Positions 12,015 to 24,087 of a stretch of 64,000 nucleotides of DNA are shown piece by piece (the first letter of the stretch is position 1; each line of letters starts with the position of its first letter). Source of the DNA: Serendipita indica DSM 11827. Taxonomy: Eukaryota > Basidiomycota > Agaricomycetes > Sebacinales > Serendipitaceae. The stretch lies in NCBI GenBank assembly GCA_910890315.1, contig CAJVGD010000012.1, positions 806,001-870,000 of the forward strand, given 5' to 3'. Made by a program: the position numbers and the translations under genes. Under the pieces are notes generated by a model. The model searched no databases. It saw only the letters and a list, made by a program, of their open reading frames with translations, and was not told the origin of the DNA.

Positions 12015-13624
12015 TTAGTCATTGTATCCGTCAAGCATAGCACCAGCACTCTCCGCAAGGATTTCTCCGGGGAGCGCCAGAGGGTCGGAGCGATCCACTC
12101 GCAGGAGTACTGATCTGGTGATGGTTCCCTCCCACTGCTTGAACCATTCTCCTTCCCTGAGCCCGACAAGCTCGCTGACGCCCTTTGGTGTTTGACGCAA
12201 TTTTGAGATTGTCGGAAGAGGAGCAGCCGAGGAGCTCGACGCCTGCGGTTGCGACGACAATCCAAATTGGGCGAGAGTGGTAGGCCGCTGCTCTGTCCAT
12301 GCGTCACCGGTCGATGAGGTAATGGGAAGAGGTGACTTGAGATCGCTGGAATATGCAGGAAGAGCGGTCAGACTTCGATTTGGCAGTTGCGCTCTGGCCT
12401 CCTCTTTGCGGATCAAGTACCGTGCCACGTCTTCGCCTGCCACCGAGTCCTCGAGATGGACCCATTCCTTGAGTGAATAGGCTGCACCCGCGACTTGCCA
12501 AATTCCGCCACCTCGCTTGGAGAAGCGTTTGAAAAGCCAGATAAATGGATAGATGAGGGTGATCCAGAGGAGCAGCTTGACCCACCAGTGGCTCAAGGCG
12601 CGGGAGAGTTGGTTCGTCGGTCGAATGTACACCTTGTTGGCGCTCATGGGGAAGCTAATGTGAAGGTCTCCAGTGTAGTAGGTAGATCGTATGAGGGTCT
12701 CGATGGCCTTTTCTAGAGCGCCCAGGTTCCACCCGTGGACGACTTTCTCAAACACAAACTCCTTGAGGAGCTTGTCGCTTGCGCAGTAGTCATCTGCCCA
12801 GTTTCTGACAGTTCTAGACGACTGTGCAACGGCGTTTGCAGCGTGCGCTTGACGTGGCCGTTCTTCACCAGGCATACTAGGCGAACGGATCCATGGAGGC
12901 AATCCCGCCTGATCCCTGAACTTTCGCCATTTTCCCGCGGCTTTATTCTCCGCTCGCGTAGTTCGTTGACGCTGAAGCGCAATCCCATCTTGAACATCCT
13001 TCTCCCATACCATCTTGCCCCGATAGGTTGGCTCCTCATCCGACGCGGTCCAATTGACGGGAGGGTGGAGATGTTGCGTCAAGTCGATGCGAAAGTCAAA
13101 GTCGACGACTGTCTCGGTATAGGTTTCGACCTTTGTGTGCGATCCCGAATGGTGATGACCACCATTATCCGAATGACCATGTCCCGTATGGGTTACGACT
13201 CTTGTCCTCGTCTCTCTATGAGTCCCACGACACCGAACAGCAAATCTGGGAGGCTCTGTCGTTTGAGACAGGAGGAAGCGATAAAGCGCCTCGCCTATTG
13301 GACGGATTTAACGGAGTTCTGAATACAATGATAAAACTTACCGTCTTCATTTAGATGAGGATCGTGTGAAATGACATTTCCGTCGCTGTTGACCCAATGT
13401 TGGGCCTCGTACGGCGTAAATTCCGGTGGCTGCTCCCCACCAGATTGAACCCAGTTATCTTCGTCTTGGAGCAGATCAATTACGACTGGACGTTGCCTGG
13501 GGTTTGATTCGAACGGCGGCGGCAACTCCTCGGTTCGTAATACGCTGCTAGTGGTGGCTTGTACCGAGCCGTAATCATATGGATTGTCGAGTTTGGATGA
13601 CCCGTCACTAGCTCCTATCATCAT
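12015..13624 (-). CDS. Conserved fungal single-pass membrane protein of unknown function
   Basis: Two exons join in frame across a short intron at about 13292-13337: HDPHLNEDG continues as EALYRFLLSQTTEPPRFAVR. An HPHLN-type start, then RCRGTHRETRTRVVTHTGHG and a His-rich segment (GHGHSDNGGHHHSGSH), lead to FDFRIDLTQHLHPPVNW. A single membrane span lies near WWVKLLLWITLIYPFIWLFK, followed by a Ser/Ala-rich, probably disordered tail ending at TAA 12015. I recall similar uncharacterised proteins across Basidiomycota but no assigned function. The His cluster could bind metal, which is only a suggestion. The start at 13624 has a second ATG directly after it. Confidence 0.75.
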
Positions 13625-13862
13625 CTTTCCAATCTTCTTTGGCGACTGCGGAACACGTAGTTGCGGCCGGGAACAAGAAATATGGTGGCTGTGTTGTAGG
13701 GCATCGGCTAGCTGGAGTGGTCTGGATCACAAAATAGTAGGGATTTATTGAGTTGAACCATAGTTATAATGCCAGTTCATCACTGTTGGCGAGTACCTCA
13801 GGAGGCCCAGACTACCTACAAGCGAAGCGAACACACGCGCCACAAGTCTGCCTTCCACCATC

Positions 13863-14778
13863 ATGTCCAGCAATCGCAACCAGGCAAGGAACAGCAGCGA
13901 AGGAATTGAGGCTGAGCTGCGCCGACTTCTACGCGAATCAAAGGAAGATGCAGAGGCGGTACGACGCGAACAAGATCGTCGAGATTTGCGTAACGAGCGA
14001 ATCAGGATCCTGCTCGATCAGCGAAAGCGAGAGCAAGAGCTCCAACGCCTGGAATGTGAAAGAATAGAAAGAGAGAGACTGCAGCAGCAGCAGGAGAGAG
14101 AACGCCTCGCGCGTCTGCGACAGGACGAAGAGCGCCGAGCGTACCAGAGGCCAGAGAAGCGCAAAAGGCAAAATAGCGAGCCTCCTCGTATGAGAAATCT
14201 CTCTGTTCCACCCACTAATTATGGGTCTGAGATGGACATCTCAGACTCCAATGCAAACGAAACCGCAAAAGAGGTCAGGCGCATGCGCGACGAGTTGGTG
14301 TACAAAGGGTCATTATTTTCATTTTGCGTGAATTCACGTACTAATAATCCCCAGGGTCATCAACAAGAAGCGAGCTGAGACAATCTGCGACAATTGTGTA
14401 CTCAAACATGGCCAAGGAAACGTCGACGCCAGAGACTGCGACCGTGCCAGCAACCATGCATGTGGAGCATGTCGTAAACGCAAACAAGCCTGCCCACAAG
14501 ACGGAACTCGCCTACACGTTCGGAGTGTGGCAAGCAGGTCAAGGGCACCATCCGTTGCGGCTCCCAAGTCTCACGCAGATGTATCGCATCCTATTCAAGA
14601 GATAGAAGACTTTTCCTCGGCACTCAAGGCAATGACCGCCAAGATGATCAACTTGAGCAGAGAGCTCGAGCTTCTCCGACAGACGGACAACTGGCGTAAA
14701 GTCGTCAAGAAACGAAAGTTGGGGGCCGACAGAATGCAACAGGATGATGACCAGTTTGCATTGGATGATAGTGACTAG
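13863..14778 (+). CDS. Coiled-coil protein with atypical C-terminal six-cysteine cluster
   Basis: Two exons are separated by the intron 14309-14354. The first two thirds form a highly charged coiled coil (ELRRLLRESKEDAEAVRREQ onward, with QQQQERERLARLRQ) ending in a basic patch (RPEKRKRQ). After splicing, the frame continues VINKKRAETICDNCVLKHG into a cysteine cluster with spacing C-X2-C-X13-C-X7-C-X2-C-X6-C, the last half reading CGACRKRKQAC. That half resembles a Zn2Cys6 binuclear cluster, but the X13 spacer is not canonical (X6). A short second helix (MTAKMINLSRELELLRQ) and an acidic end follow. It may be a nuclear DNA-binding protein in which the zinc cluster follows the coiled coil, the reverse of the usual order. 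Part of this gene is duplicated at about 21545-21840. Confidence 0.7.
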
Positions 14779-14909
14779 CCTTGTACCAAAGCCCACTTAC
14801 TTCCAGCTGCAAAACGTCGTGTAAAATGTGGGATTACTTTCTTCAACGTATGGCAAATGCTCTAGCCATATAATGAGCATCATTAATCCTTTGTGGTGAT
14901 GGTAAGTAG

Positions 14910-16591
14910 ATTGGCCTTCCATTCGACGTCTCATGTCAAAAACGTCGGATGCTCGGAGGGATGTATCGATGATATCATTCCATCGGAAACGTCAACCTGG
15001 ATCGTACTAAGCCGTACATAATCCTCGTTCTGGGAGTTTGGCCGTGCACGGCTTAGGGAACGAATTAGCGGAAGAAGTGGATGCTTTTCGCAATCGAACC
15101 CTTGATCTCTAAGCTTTCGATTGCTGGGAAAGGTACCGCCGCAAGTTTAAGTGGCGACCACGAGCAGAGCAAGTCGACCATGCTGGCTGAGAGTACCAGG
15201 CAGTCAACCTGTGAGACATGTCTCACAATTGGCGTAATACCGCCCTGGTCTTGACAATTCTGTAAATTGAGCCATCGAAAGCGAGGTGAATGAGTGAGGA
15301 AGGTCGAGAATGACTCTTGCGTTGCCCACTCTGTCGCGTCGAGTTTTCCAGAATTGGACAGCGAAGACACTGTGGCCAGCCACAATCCTCCTGTCGCCAT
15401 TCGTATTCAATTTTCGATATCTTGAGCTTCGAGTGTACCACGGTCCGAGGCGAATTCCAGCGGACGAGGGAGCGTTTGTATATGAGGACTCCAATCTACG
15501 TAAACGTTTAGAGAATTTCATCTAGGGGAACCTTTTCCATTCTGAAGAGACGAATATCCATTAACGCACTTCCTTCCATAGAGTGGCCTGGAACCAAGGC
15601 ACTGACATTGCAGCATTGGACCATGTCCGCATCAAAAGTGATAGAGTAGGTCTCCAAGATTCGTTTCAAAGGTGCTCGACTGGTGGCCCACCTTGAACCC
15701 CGACCGACGGTATCAACAATCCAGGTTCTAGTAATTCGGTACCAGAACTCTTGAAACATCACAGTCAGAATAGACTCTTGGCTCGATTGAGTCGATGGTT
15801 TGGAGATGGCAAAGGTTGTAGAAGCGCGTGTTGTCGATTGCGGAAACCGTCTCGTCGGCATCCGCAACATCTTCGTACGAAACAATCTCCCAGAATTATT
15901 TCCCAGAATTTACGTACGGCACCTCCTTGGGAATCGCAAATGTGGGAAGCGGTGATCGTGCTCGTAAAGGGTTGATTCTGCGTGTACTTTACAACTTTGC
16001 GCCAGAAGATGCGGTACTGTGTACCTTGATTCATCCCTGTATAGAGATCAAGGTGTGTCCACAGAGCTGGTATGGAAGTGGCGACTGCTTGCCAGCGGTG
16101 GCAAATGTGGGAGAGCACGAAGGGGTGATACTGAGCATGGTTGGCATTCTGCCATTCAAGCTGATATAGCTTGGGAATCTGATCGCATTGAGAAATATTT
16201 CCCCAAGAGTCTCGTTTGGCATATGGTTGATAAAGGAGCGAGATTTGGCCACCCGAACTCTTGCTTCTTGAACTTCAGCAAGTAAATTGCGCAGGGTGAT
16301 ATCTTGAGACATGAGGCTGTTCTCTATCACCTTCAAAAACGCTTGAAAGGATTGTTCCTCCCCCTCACGACCGTTAGTCAGGTCTTTGTCGTTTGAGTGA
16401 CCATTATCTGTGTTTTTGGAGTCACTGGCAAGATTGTCACGGTGCAAGTTGATGGTTGACAATAATAACCGGTAGCAATGTGCGCGGGCGTCGTTCAGGC
16501 GTACGCGGACTTCGTCTGGGGTTGGACAATCGGAACTCTTATAGCGGGTATGACGGTCAAGGAGTTGCTTATTAAGCGGAGGAACGTGCAT
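14910..16591 (-). pseudogene. Decayed F-box gene (copy 1 of the duplicated block)
   Basis: The minus strand carries, in order, a charged N-terminus, the F-box region (SFINHMPNETLGEIFLNAI), LSHICHRWQAVATSIPALW, then LRR-like text (FDADMVQCCNVSALVPGHSM, GWLATVSSLSNSGKLDATEW). These lie in all three frames. One base is missing between SLNGR and HAQYHPFVLSHICH relative to the paralog at 22-23.4 kb, a second shift lies near 15900, and more occur toward the 3' end. The C-terminal part continues to about 14910 (similar to 21980-22216). It is a host gene-family member that no longer encodes one protein. Its partner exon lies upstream at 16871-17165. Confidence 0.85.
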
Positions 16592-16870
16592 CTATTAATC
16601 TAAGTAGTCGTTACTCAAGCGGAGTAACATGTCTAATGTCTGAGTCTGAGTAGCTTCTCGGCCGTCGAGAAGAGTGCGAGTTGTCTGAGAGTGTAAAAAG
16701 TAGTAGTTGTGATAGCAAAGCGAGTGTCCGTTAACTAGCAGAAATACATGAGTCTGATATAGGATGAAGATGAGTCATAGGTTTGGCATAGAGGTTAGGC
16801 TGTAGATGAGAAAAGCACTGACTCTAGTCATCCAGGTTACGAGTCGTACCATAACAAAGATCGATGAACT

Positions 16871-17165
16871 ATTCCTTCAATGTCTCTAAAGTGCGAATAT
16901 TGGTTGCAACGAGCTTTCGAAGCGCCTGTACCTGATGGTCAAATGCAAAGATACCGTTAGTACAGGATGTTCCTCATTGATAAACATACAGTGGTCATGG
17001 TGTGCCCTGGGATGGTTGTGGCAAAGTTGTGGTTGGGAACAAAGGCACGTAAGGTCACACAGCATCGTCGTAAAGCTACGAGGATAGAATAGGAATTATC
17101 GCAATCTTGTATCAATTTCGAGTCTTGCTTGTCGAATGTTTTGTGGACATTGAAGGGCCACCAGG
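16871..17165 (-). pseudogene. Upstream exon remnant of the F-box gene family
   Basis: A short coding-like stretch reads CVTLRAFVPNHNFATTIPGH, then an intron of about 55 bases (GTATGT...CAG), then VQALRKLVATNIRTLETLKE and a stop. It corresponds to the segment upstream of the second F-box copy, which has YIVHLVPDHGWPQTTYSKDD followed by LCKLIVRNIHTLELLERQ. Both copies lie just upstream of their F-box, so this is probably an original N-terminal exon. Here it is separated from the F-box by about 280 bases with no continuous frame. Confidence 0.5.
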
Positions 17166-17527
17166 TCACGTATTGAATCCCCAGAATGCGAATACGCCTT
17201 CTTGTTTACGTCGAGTTTGACTGGCTACCAGGTAACTGTGAAAAATATCTCTACAGATAAGCCTCAACGATAGTTTCTCAATGTTCGTAGGGCTGCTCCT
17301 TTGCGTCGTCGATTGTATCGTCAAGCCATTCACAGCTCTCCTCCAGGTTCCATTACACATCGCGAAACGATGAAGCGAGAAATTTTGTTTCAATTCACGT
17401 TGTATACTTCCCTCTCGGAGTTAGTGACTAGATGGGTCTGGAATTTGAGTCTAGGTTTCGCTGGTGTATAAAAGAGGCAGAGGGCAAGGTCGAGCCTTGC
17501 TTGGCTCCAAATACCTAAGCTTAAGCA

Positions 17528-20500
17528 ATGTCAGGCCTTCGTTCTCGTTTGAAGCATATCTGGGGCCTCCCCAAACCGCTCCCGCCAAACACGGTCCAGA
17601 CCGTCCCTCCCCCTGATTCGAAAGGGGACAAACGGACAATTTCTAAGCCGATATCGAAGACAAAAGACTTTGGATTTCTGGAAATTGCCTCTGGAACCGA
17701 CCCTATTGTTGAGTAAGTCGCTCGTTTATTAGGCTCGCCGCTGAGCTCTTGTCTTTAGTATTGTCGCTATACACGGCCTGCAAGGGCACAGAGAGAAGAC
17801 GTGGACGACAGATAACGGAATTCTTTGGCTCCAGCACCTCTTGCCCTCCGACTTGCCCAACGCTCGAATTCTCAGTTACGGATACGATGCCGATACTCAC
17901 AGCCCGGAATGTGTATCAACGCATACTATGCGTAGACACGCCGATCAGTTGGCCAAGGCGCTTTCAATGAGCCGAAAGGACGTCCCCCGGGTGAGTGGAG
18001 TGAAACTAGCTTATCTGCTTCCCTAAAACGTCACTAGCGACCCATAATCTTTATCACGCATGATTTAGGAGGGATTATCCTCAAGTGGGTCCGTCGCAAC
18101 ACTCATTGAAAAGCAACCCTTGACGCTCTTATAGGCCTTAGTTATCTGTCACAACCAGAGATTAGATTCAAAGGCAGATCTTCGAGACGTTCTAGTATCC
18201 ACGCATGCTATCTTTTTCTTCGGTACCCCACACTCTGGCGTCGAAAACACCACTCTCCTTGAAGCAATCAACCGCTTGGCAGCAGTATACATGGAAACAA
18301 CAGACCTAATCCTCAAGGAGCTTCGGGCTCACTCTTTCGAGCTTGAGGACATACAGAGTCTGTATGTTGCGGCAAGTCAGAATATCAACGTCATCTTCTT
18401 ATGCGAAGAATATCCAGATACCAAAATAGGAGAATACGTAGAACCGGTGAGCATATCGGTATTCGGAGAGAATGATCCAACTGAGCGTCAGAGTGTCCCG
18501 TATCACTCCGCTACGATCGCAGGCGATTACAATGCAACGACGATTGTCCTCCATGCCAACCACCGTGATCTAGTGAAGTTCTCAACCAAGGAGAGTAACA
18601 ACTATCAAACGGTTCTGGACTACCTCAGAGAGCATTATGATACTGCGGCTGTAAGGATAAAGGAGAAGTGGGTTACAGAAGATAATTGTCGTAGTGCGTA
18701 GTCAATCAGCCACCTCTGCTTGACTGATTGCGAAACAGTTGCTGCGAAAGGAGGGCTTCCCTCCCAGAAGGTCATGCTGCCAAAGCCTCGTCCGCCCGTG
18801 TCCCGGAATTACATCGAGCGTAAATCAGTCCAATCTCTCATCACGCAGAATTTGCTTCCTAGTAGAGAGGTACAGAAGCAAAGGTGGTGTGTATTGCACG
18901 GACTTGGAGGGTCTGGCAAAACTCAGCTCGCAACGAACTGGATTCGGGAGCATGAAACCAGGTAAGGAAATTTTTGGCTATTTTAAATGTTTTAATCGCT
19001 GCATAGTTTCACTCGTGTCATTGTCGTCGACGCTTCGAATCAAGAGCAGTTGGAGAAAGATTTGGAGCTGTCGATTCGCTCCTTGGGGCCGGAATATAGC
19101 AATATGACATGGAAGGATGCAATGATTTACCTTGAAGGAAAAGAAAAGGGATGGCTGTTATTCCTCGACAACGCCGACTCACGAAACCTCAATCTTCTCC
19201 CATACATCCCCAAATCTAGTCATGGCGCCATTCTGATCACCACAAGGAACAGCGAGTGCATCGGCTACGCTCCGGGCGGCGCAGTTCCTGTCGGCGGTCT
19301 TGAGGAGAACGAGGCAGTTGAACTCCTGCACACAATTGCCAATGTCGCACCTGCGTCCGATGAAAATTCTATCGAAATCGTCAAGGAGCTGGGAATGCTG
19401 GCGCTTGCCATTATACAAGCCGGAGCGTATATTCGCAAGACGCGGCGTCTGGATACGTACCTCGACACGTTGCGTAGACATAGGAATGAACTCCTTCGTA
19501 ACAAGTTGGGCGTCGGCATAGAGTACACATCTTCGACATATGCAGTCTTCGATCTGTCCTTCCATCGTTTACCGGATCGGACAAAGAGTTTCATGAAACT
19601 CTGTGCTCTCCTTCACCATTCACCCATTCCAACCAGACTGTTTGAGCAGTCGACGCTATCTAAATTTAGCCTTTACAGGGTCCGGGATAGCTGTCCGCCG
19701 CCAAAGAGTGACATGGATCTCATATCTAGGCTTCAGGATATCTTTGGTGTAATATGGAACCAGCCCAAGTTCCAGGCACTCGTCGACTCGGCCGCAAGCG
19801 CGTCGTTCATTGACATCTCTAGTGACGGGCTATTCTATACCGTCCATCCGTTACTTCAGATGTACATCAGGGATCGCCTTGATGAAACTGGAAGTCAGCA
19901 ATATGCACGTATGGCTGCACTGCTCTTACTAGGTACGATCCGGCCGATAGAGGACAGTAACGCAGAACTTTGGCAACTACTTCCTCACGTAAACAACATA
20001 TCCCGATCCGTGCAATCAAACAGTGTGTCCAGCGCATTGGCCTTCCACGAGTTCTATCACTCTTTAGGTGATTGGAAGGCGTGCCGGGAGTTGTTAGAGG
20101 CGGCTCTCTCCCAACTTCACCAAACAAAGGGCAGGCGGCATGAAGACTCGGTCTGGGTGGCGGAGAAACTCGCCATTTCGTTACACAACTGTGGTCAATT
20201 CGATGCAGGAGAAAAGTTGCAGCGAGAAGTACTCACTCTACGCCTCGACACCCTCGGAAGACGCCACTTAGATACTATGATCGCCATGAATAACCTTGGA
20301 AACACCTTGAGCCACCGCTCGCAATGGGACGAGGCTGAGACGATGTTGCGAGAGGTGCTCGCTCTTCGTCTCAAGGTCCTTGGAGAACGACACCTCGATA
20401 CAATATCTGTAACCAATGACCTTGCGAATACCTTGAGTCACCGTCGTCAATGGGACAAGGCGGAGACGATGATGCGCCAGGTACTCGCTCTACGAACTGA

Positions 20501-21437
20501 TATCCTTGGACGACGTCACCGAGACACCATCTCGGTAATGAACAGTCTAGCGACAACCTTGAGCCACTGTGGTCAAGGGGAGGAGGCGGAAAAGATGCTG
20601 CGAGGGGTCCTTGCCTTGCGACTGGAAATCCTTGGTCAACGGCATCCAGATACCGTGAAAGCGATGAACAACCTCGCAAACACCTTGAGCCACCATGGTC
20701 GATTGGACGAGGCGGAAAGGATGCAGAGGGATGTACTCGTTCTCCGCCAAGATGTCCTTGGACGGCAACATCCAGATACCATCAAGGCAATGAATAACCT
20801 CGCTAGCATGTGTTTCAAGAGTGGTCGGTTCGATGAGACAGAAAAGATTCAGCGAGAAATTTTGGCTCTACGGCTGGAGACGCTTGGACGAAAGCATTCG
20901 GATACGATAGTAGCAATGAGCAACCTCTCAAAAACTTTAGGCCGTATCGGTCGATTGGACAAGGTGGAGGAGCTGCAAGAACAAACACTCGCTCTGCGGA
21001 TCGAGATGCTCGGACGATCGGACCTGAGCACCATCTCGGCAATGGAACAGCTCGCGAATACTGTACACGAACGCGGTCAGTTGAGCAGGGCAGAGAAAAT
21101 TCAGAGAGAGGTATTTGCTCTGCGACTCAAGGATCCTGGACGGCGGCATCCAGACACGATCGAGGCCATGAGGACCCTCGCAAATACATTACGCGACCTT
21201 GGCAAGTTGGAAGAAGCGGAAAAGATGGATAGAGAGATAGTCGCTCTGATGCTCGAGGTATTTGGACGGAACGCCGAAACTCTCAAAGCTTCGTACAATC
21301 TCTCTATGAAATTGTACAAAAGCGGTAAACATGATGAAGCTGCAAAGCTCGTGGAGGAGACCATGGGTATACGCCACGAAGTCCTTGGTGGTGATAATCC
21401 CAATACTCGTCTCCCAAAGCAAGTTCTCAGACTGTAA
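17528..21437 (+). CDS. NLR1: SesB-like / NB-ARC / TPR receptor-like protein
   Basis: STAND-type NTPase with the fungal NLR architecture. Six exons; introns 17713-17758, 17991-18037, 18089-18134, about 18694-18738 and 18962-19006. The N-terminal alpha/beta-hydrolase-like domain has IVAIHGLQGHREKTW, YGYDAD and FFGTPHSG, but its nucleophile elbow reads ITHDLGGIILKW, with Asp where Ser is expected. The NTPase has the P-loop GLGGSGKTQLA, Walker B LLFLDNAD, sensor ILITTRN and a GLPL-like LGMLALAIIQAGA. About ten TPRs of 42 residues follow, of the kinesin-light-chain type (RHPDTVKAMNNLANTLSH). It appears intact. The family is linked to non-self recognition and cell death in other fungi; the ligand here is unknown. 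The gene sits between the two copies of a duplicated block. Confidence 0.88.
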
Positions 21438-21544
21438 AGGACGACGTAGCCTTTGTATTCATGAAATAAAACAAGCGCCTCAATATTAGTTCTCTGAGTG
21501 TTTCTTCTCTGACAGACTACGTAACTGGTTATCTTCTTACAACA

Positions 21545-21840
21545 GAAGCTAGAGGATATGCGCATTGCGCGTCTATCTTGCGAAAAATCAGCACGAACAT
21601 ATCAGCGGACAGAGAAAATTCAAAAGCGTTATAACGAGTCTCCTCGTATGATTAACTGTCTCCGTACGAATTCTAGATCAGAGAAGGACTTCAGCCTGAT
21701 CGCGAGACGGAACCCGCCAAGTGAGTAATACACAACTAATGAGCTCTCTCCGCTCTTGGACAAGAGATGGGCAGCTGGTGTAAAGTCATCGAGAAGTGAG
21801 GTTACAAAGCTGATAGGATGATCAGTTCACATTGACCTGA
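21545..21840 (+). pseudogene. Relic of the coiled-coil/cysteine-cluster gene
   Basis: Bases from about 21550 to 21700 align with the end of the coiled coil of the gene at 13863-14778: GCGCGTCT, ACATATCAGCGGACAGAGAA and GAGTCTCCTCGTATGA all have close counterparts at 14107-14200. Bases near 21765-21835 match the final helix region around 14660-14750 (TGGTGTAAAGTCATCGAGAA compared with TGGCGTAAAGTCGTCAAGAA). The cysteine-cluster exon is missing and no open frame remains. It lies just 3' of NLR1 and just before the second F-box copy, the same arrangement as in copy 1. Confidence 0.75.
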
Positions 21841-21959
21841 CTGGTAGATCAAATCTCATACACAACACTTTGGGGGTACATGGGATATTTTCAAGATAGC
21901 TAGCCATGTGCATGTGTTTACTACAGGATTTATGATACGAAGAGCGCTTCCGTCAGATC

Positions 21960-24009
21960 GCAAGTCCGATACACGTCCGTCATACATCCCTTACGGTAAC
22001 GGTCAATTCCTTGTCACCCCACTCGACATTTATCAAGTCAGAAACATCGGGGTTGCGTAAGGAAGTGTCGAAGACATCCTTTCCTCGGAAGATATCAACC
22101 CGGATCGTATCAAGTCGCGGGTGACCGTCCTTCTGAGACCGCTGACGTGCAAGACATTGGGAGCGAATGAGGGGAAGTAGAGTATGCTTATCGCCATAAA
22201 ATTGTTGGATTTCCAAGTTTTTGAGCGCGGGGAAGGGTGGCTTGACCAGATTGTGCGATGATCAATTGTAGACCAAGTCGATACTACTACCTGGGAGTAC
22301 CAGAGACTCGACGCGAGGATACCTCACGAGCCCCGAGATATTTTCTTCGTTCATATACTGTGCCAGATTGAGTCGTCGAATACTGGGCGCGTGAGCGAGA
22401 AATGTTGTGAATGACTTGTGCGTTGCCGGCCATGGGGCATCGAGTTTCTCCAACACCGAACAGCAAAGATATTTTAGCCAGCCCAAATCCTTCGCATCCC
22501 ATTCGCAGTCAAAGGTTAATGCCTTGAGTTTCGAGTGAACCACCGGTTGGCGCAAATTCCAGCAGACGCAAGAGTCTTCGCACGCAAGGATTTCGATCTG
22601 CGTAAACGTTTGAAGAAGTTTATACAGAGGAATTTCTTCCATATTAGAGAGACGAATCTCCGACAACGTCCTTCCTTCTATGAAGTGATCTGGAACCAAG
22701 GTGCCGGCACCATGGCATTCGACTATTTCCGCATCGAAATGATAAAGCAAGTCACCAAGGTTCGTAACAAAGTCCTCTGATCCATAGCGCACCCCCAGCC
22801 TGAGCCGATGGCATCGACAATCCAGATTCTTGTAGCGGGGTGTCAGGATTCTTGAGAGATTCTCCTCGCGCTCGATCAAGAGCTCGATCAATTCGATGTT
22901 TTGGAGGCGAGAAAGGTCGTAGAAACGCATGTTGCCAATAGCAAAAGCCGTCGCATCCACGATGTCTTCGTCTGTCGCGTTTTCCCAAAATTTATCTGGG
23001 TATTCTATTCCATCGCCAGTGCTGGAATCGCTGATCATTATTGTAAAGGGATGACTCTGTGCGTACTCGGCAACTTCTTGCTAGAAGATAGGGTATTGTG
23101 CAGCTTGATCCACCCCTGGAAAGAGTTGACCCTTGTCCACAGAGCTGGTATGGACGTGGCGACTCCTCGCCAGTGACGGCAGACTTGGGAGAGGAAGAAG
23201 GGGCGGTGCGGAGCATAGCTGGCAGTCTTGCCGTTGAAGTAGGAGTAATCTTCAAGTTGGATGACTCTGAGAAAAATTTCATACAGAACCTCGTTTGGAA
23301 TCCGGTTGACGAAGCAGAGACGTGTGGCAATCCGAGCTCGAGCCTCTTGAACATCGGCGAGTGACTTGGATAGGGCAGTCTCTTGAGAGATCAGAGTGCT
23401 TTCTACCACCTCGAGGAGCTTCTAAAAGGATTGGTCTTCTTCTTCGAGTTTGGCCATCAAGTGTTCAGCTGATGGATCCACGAACAGCCTGATTTCCGCA
23501 TCGCTGGAATCGGTTGATTGGTCACTGGATGCGCTCGTTTCCGCGTCGCTGGAATTGGTTGACTGGTCATTGGATGTGCTCGTTTCAGAGTCGCTCGAGT
23601 CCTTTGCAGAACTTGTAAACTGTCTCTCCAACAGTTCCAAAGTGTGAATGTTGCGCACAATGAGCTTGCAAAGCGTCTCTTTCTGTTACAAACAGACTGA
23701 GCACAGTATTTGCTTACAGTGGTCATCTTTGCTATACGTAGTTTGCGGCCAGCCGTGATCGGGAACAAGGTGGACTATGTATTTGCGGTGTATTTCCCAA
23801 ACGGTCAAGTACCACCCGTCGGCGTCACGTGGGGGGATCGGAGGGGGCTCCAAATGACGTACTGGGAGCGTAGAATGTGAATAAAAGGGGCGTAGACAAG
23901 CTGTAAGGGCGTAATAAGAACTGTGAGCTGCGTATTTACTACTGATGAATGTACACACTGCTAATGGCGCCGACGACGCGAGTGCAGGTGCCGAGAACAG
24001 GTTAGTCAT
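21960..24009 (-). pseudogene. F-box gene with several disabling changes (copy 2 of the duplicated block)
   Basis: Better preserved than copy 1. The order on the minus strand is YIVHLVPDHGWPQTTYSKDD, RNIHTLELLERQFTSSAKD, an internal repeat of the type SSDAETSASSDQSTDSSDAE, the F-box FVNRIPNEVLYEIFLRVI, LSQVCRHWRGVATSIPALW, and an LRR-like C-terminus to MEIQQFYGDKHTLL and beyond. I see a TAG in place of a Gln codon after EEEDQSF near 23420, a frameshift near 23115, and a TAG where copy 1 has Trp near 23085. The long frame 22262-23038 is open. The Ser/Asp repeat is made of near-identical 45-base units and could vary in number between strains. Confidence 0.8.
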
Positions 24010-24087
24010 TCGACTGTCGGAACCGCGCCTGTTTTTATTGTGCAGTCTCTCTCTTGTTCCCGGGCTTTCTGAACCACTTTAGCTAAC

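Noticed and set aside
20200-21300. Regular 126-base periodic repeats that could suggest a repeat array or satellite
   Set aside because: They are the coding repeats of the TPR domain; the same is true at 44.1-45.0, 52.0-52.6 and 56.8-57.3 kb.
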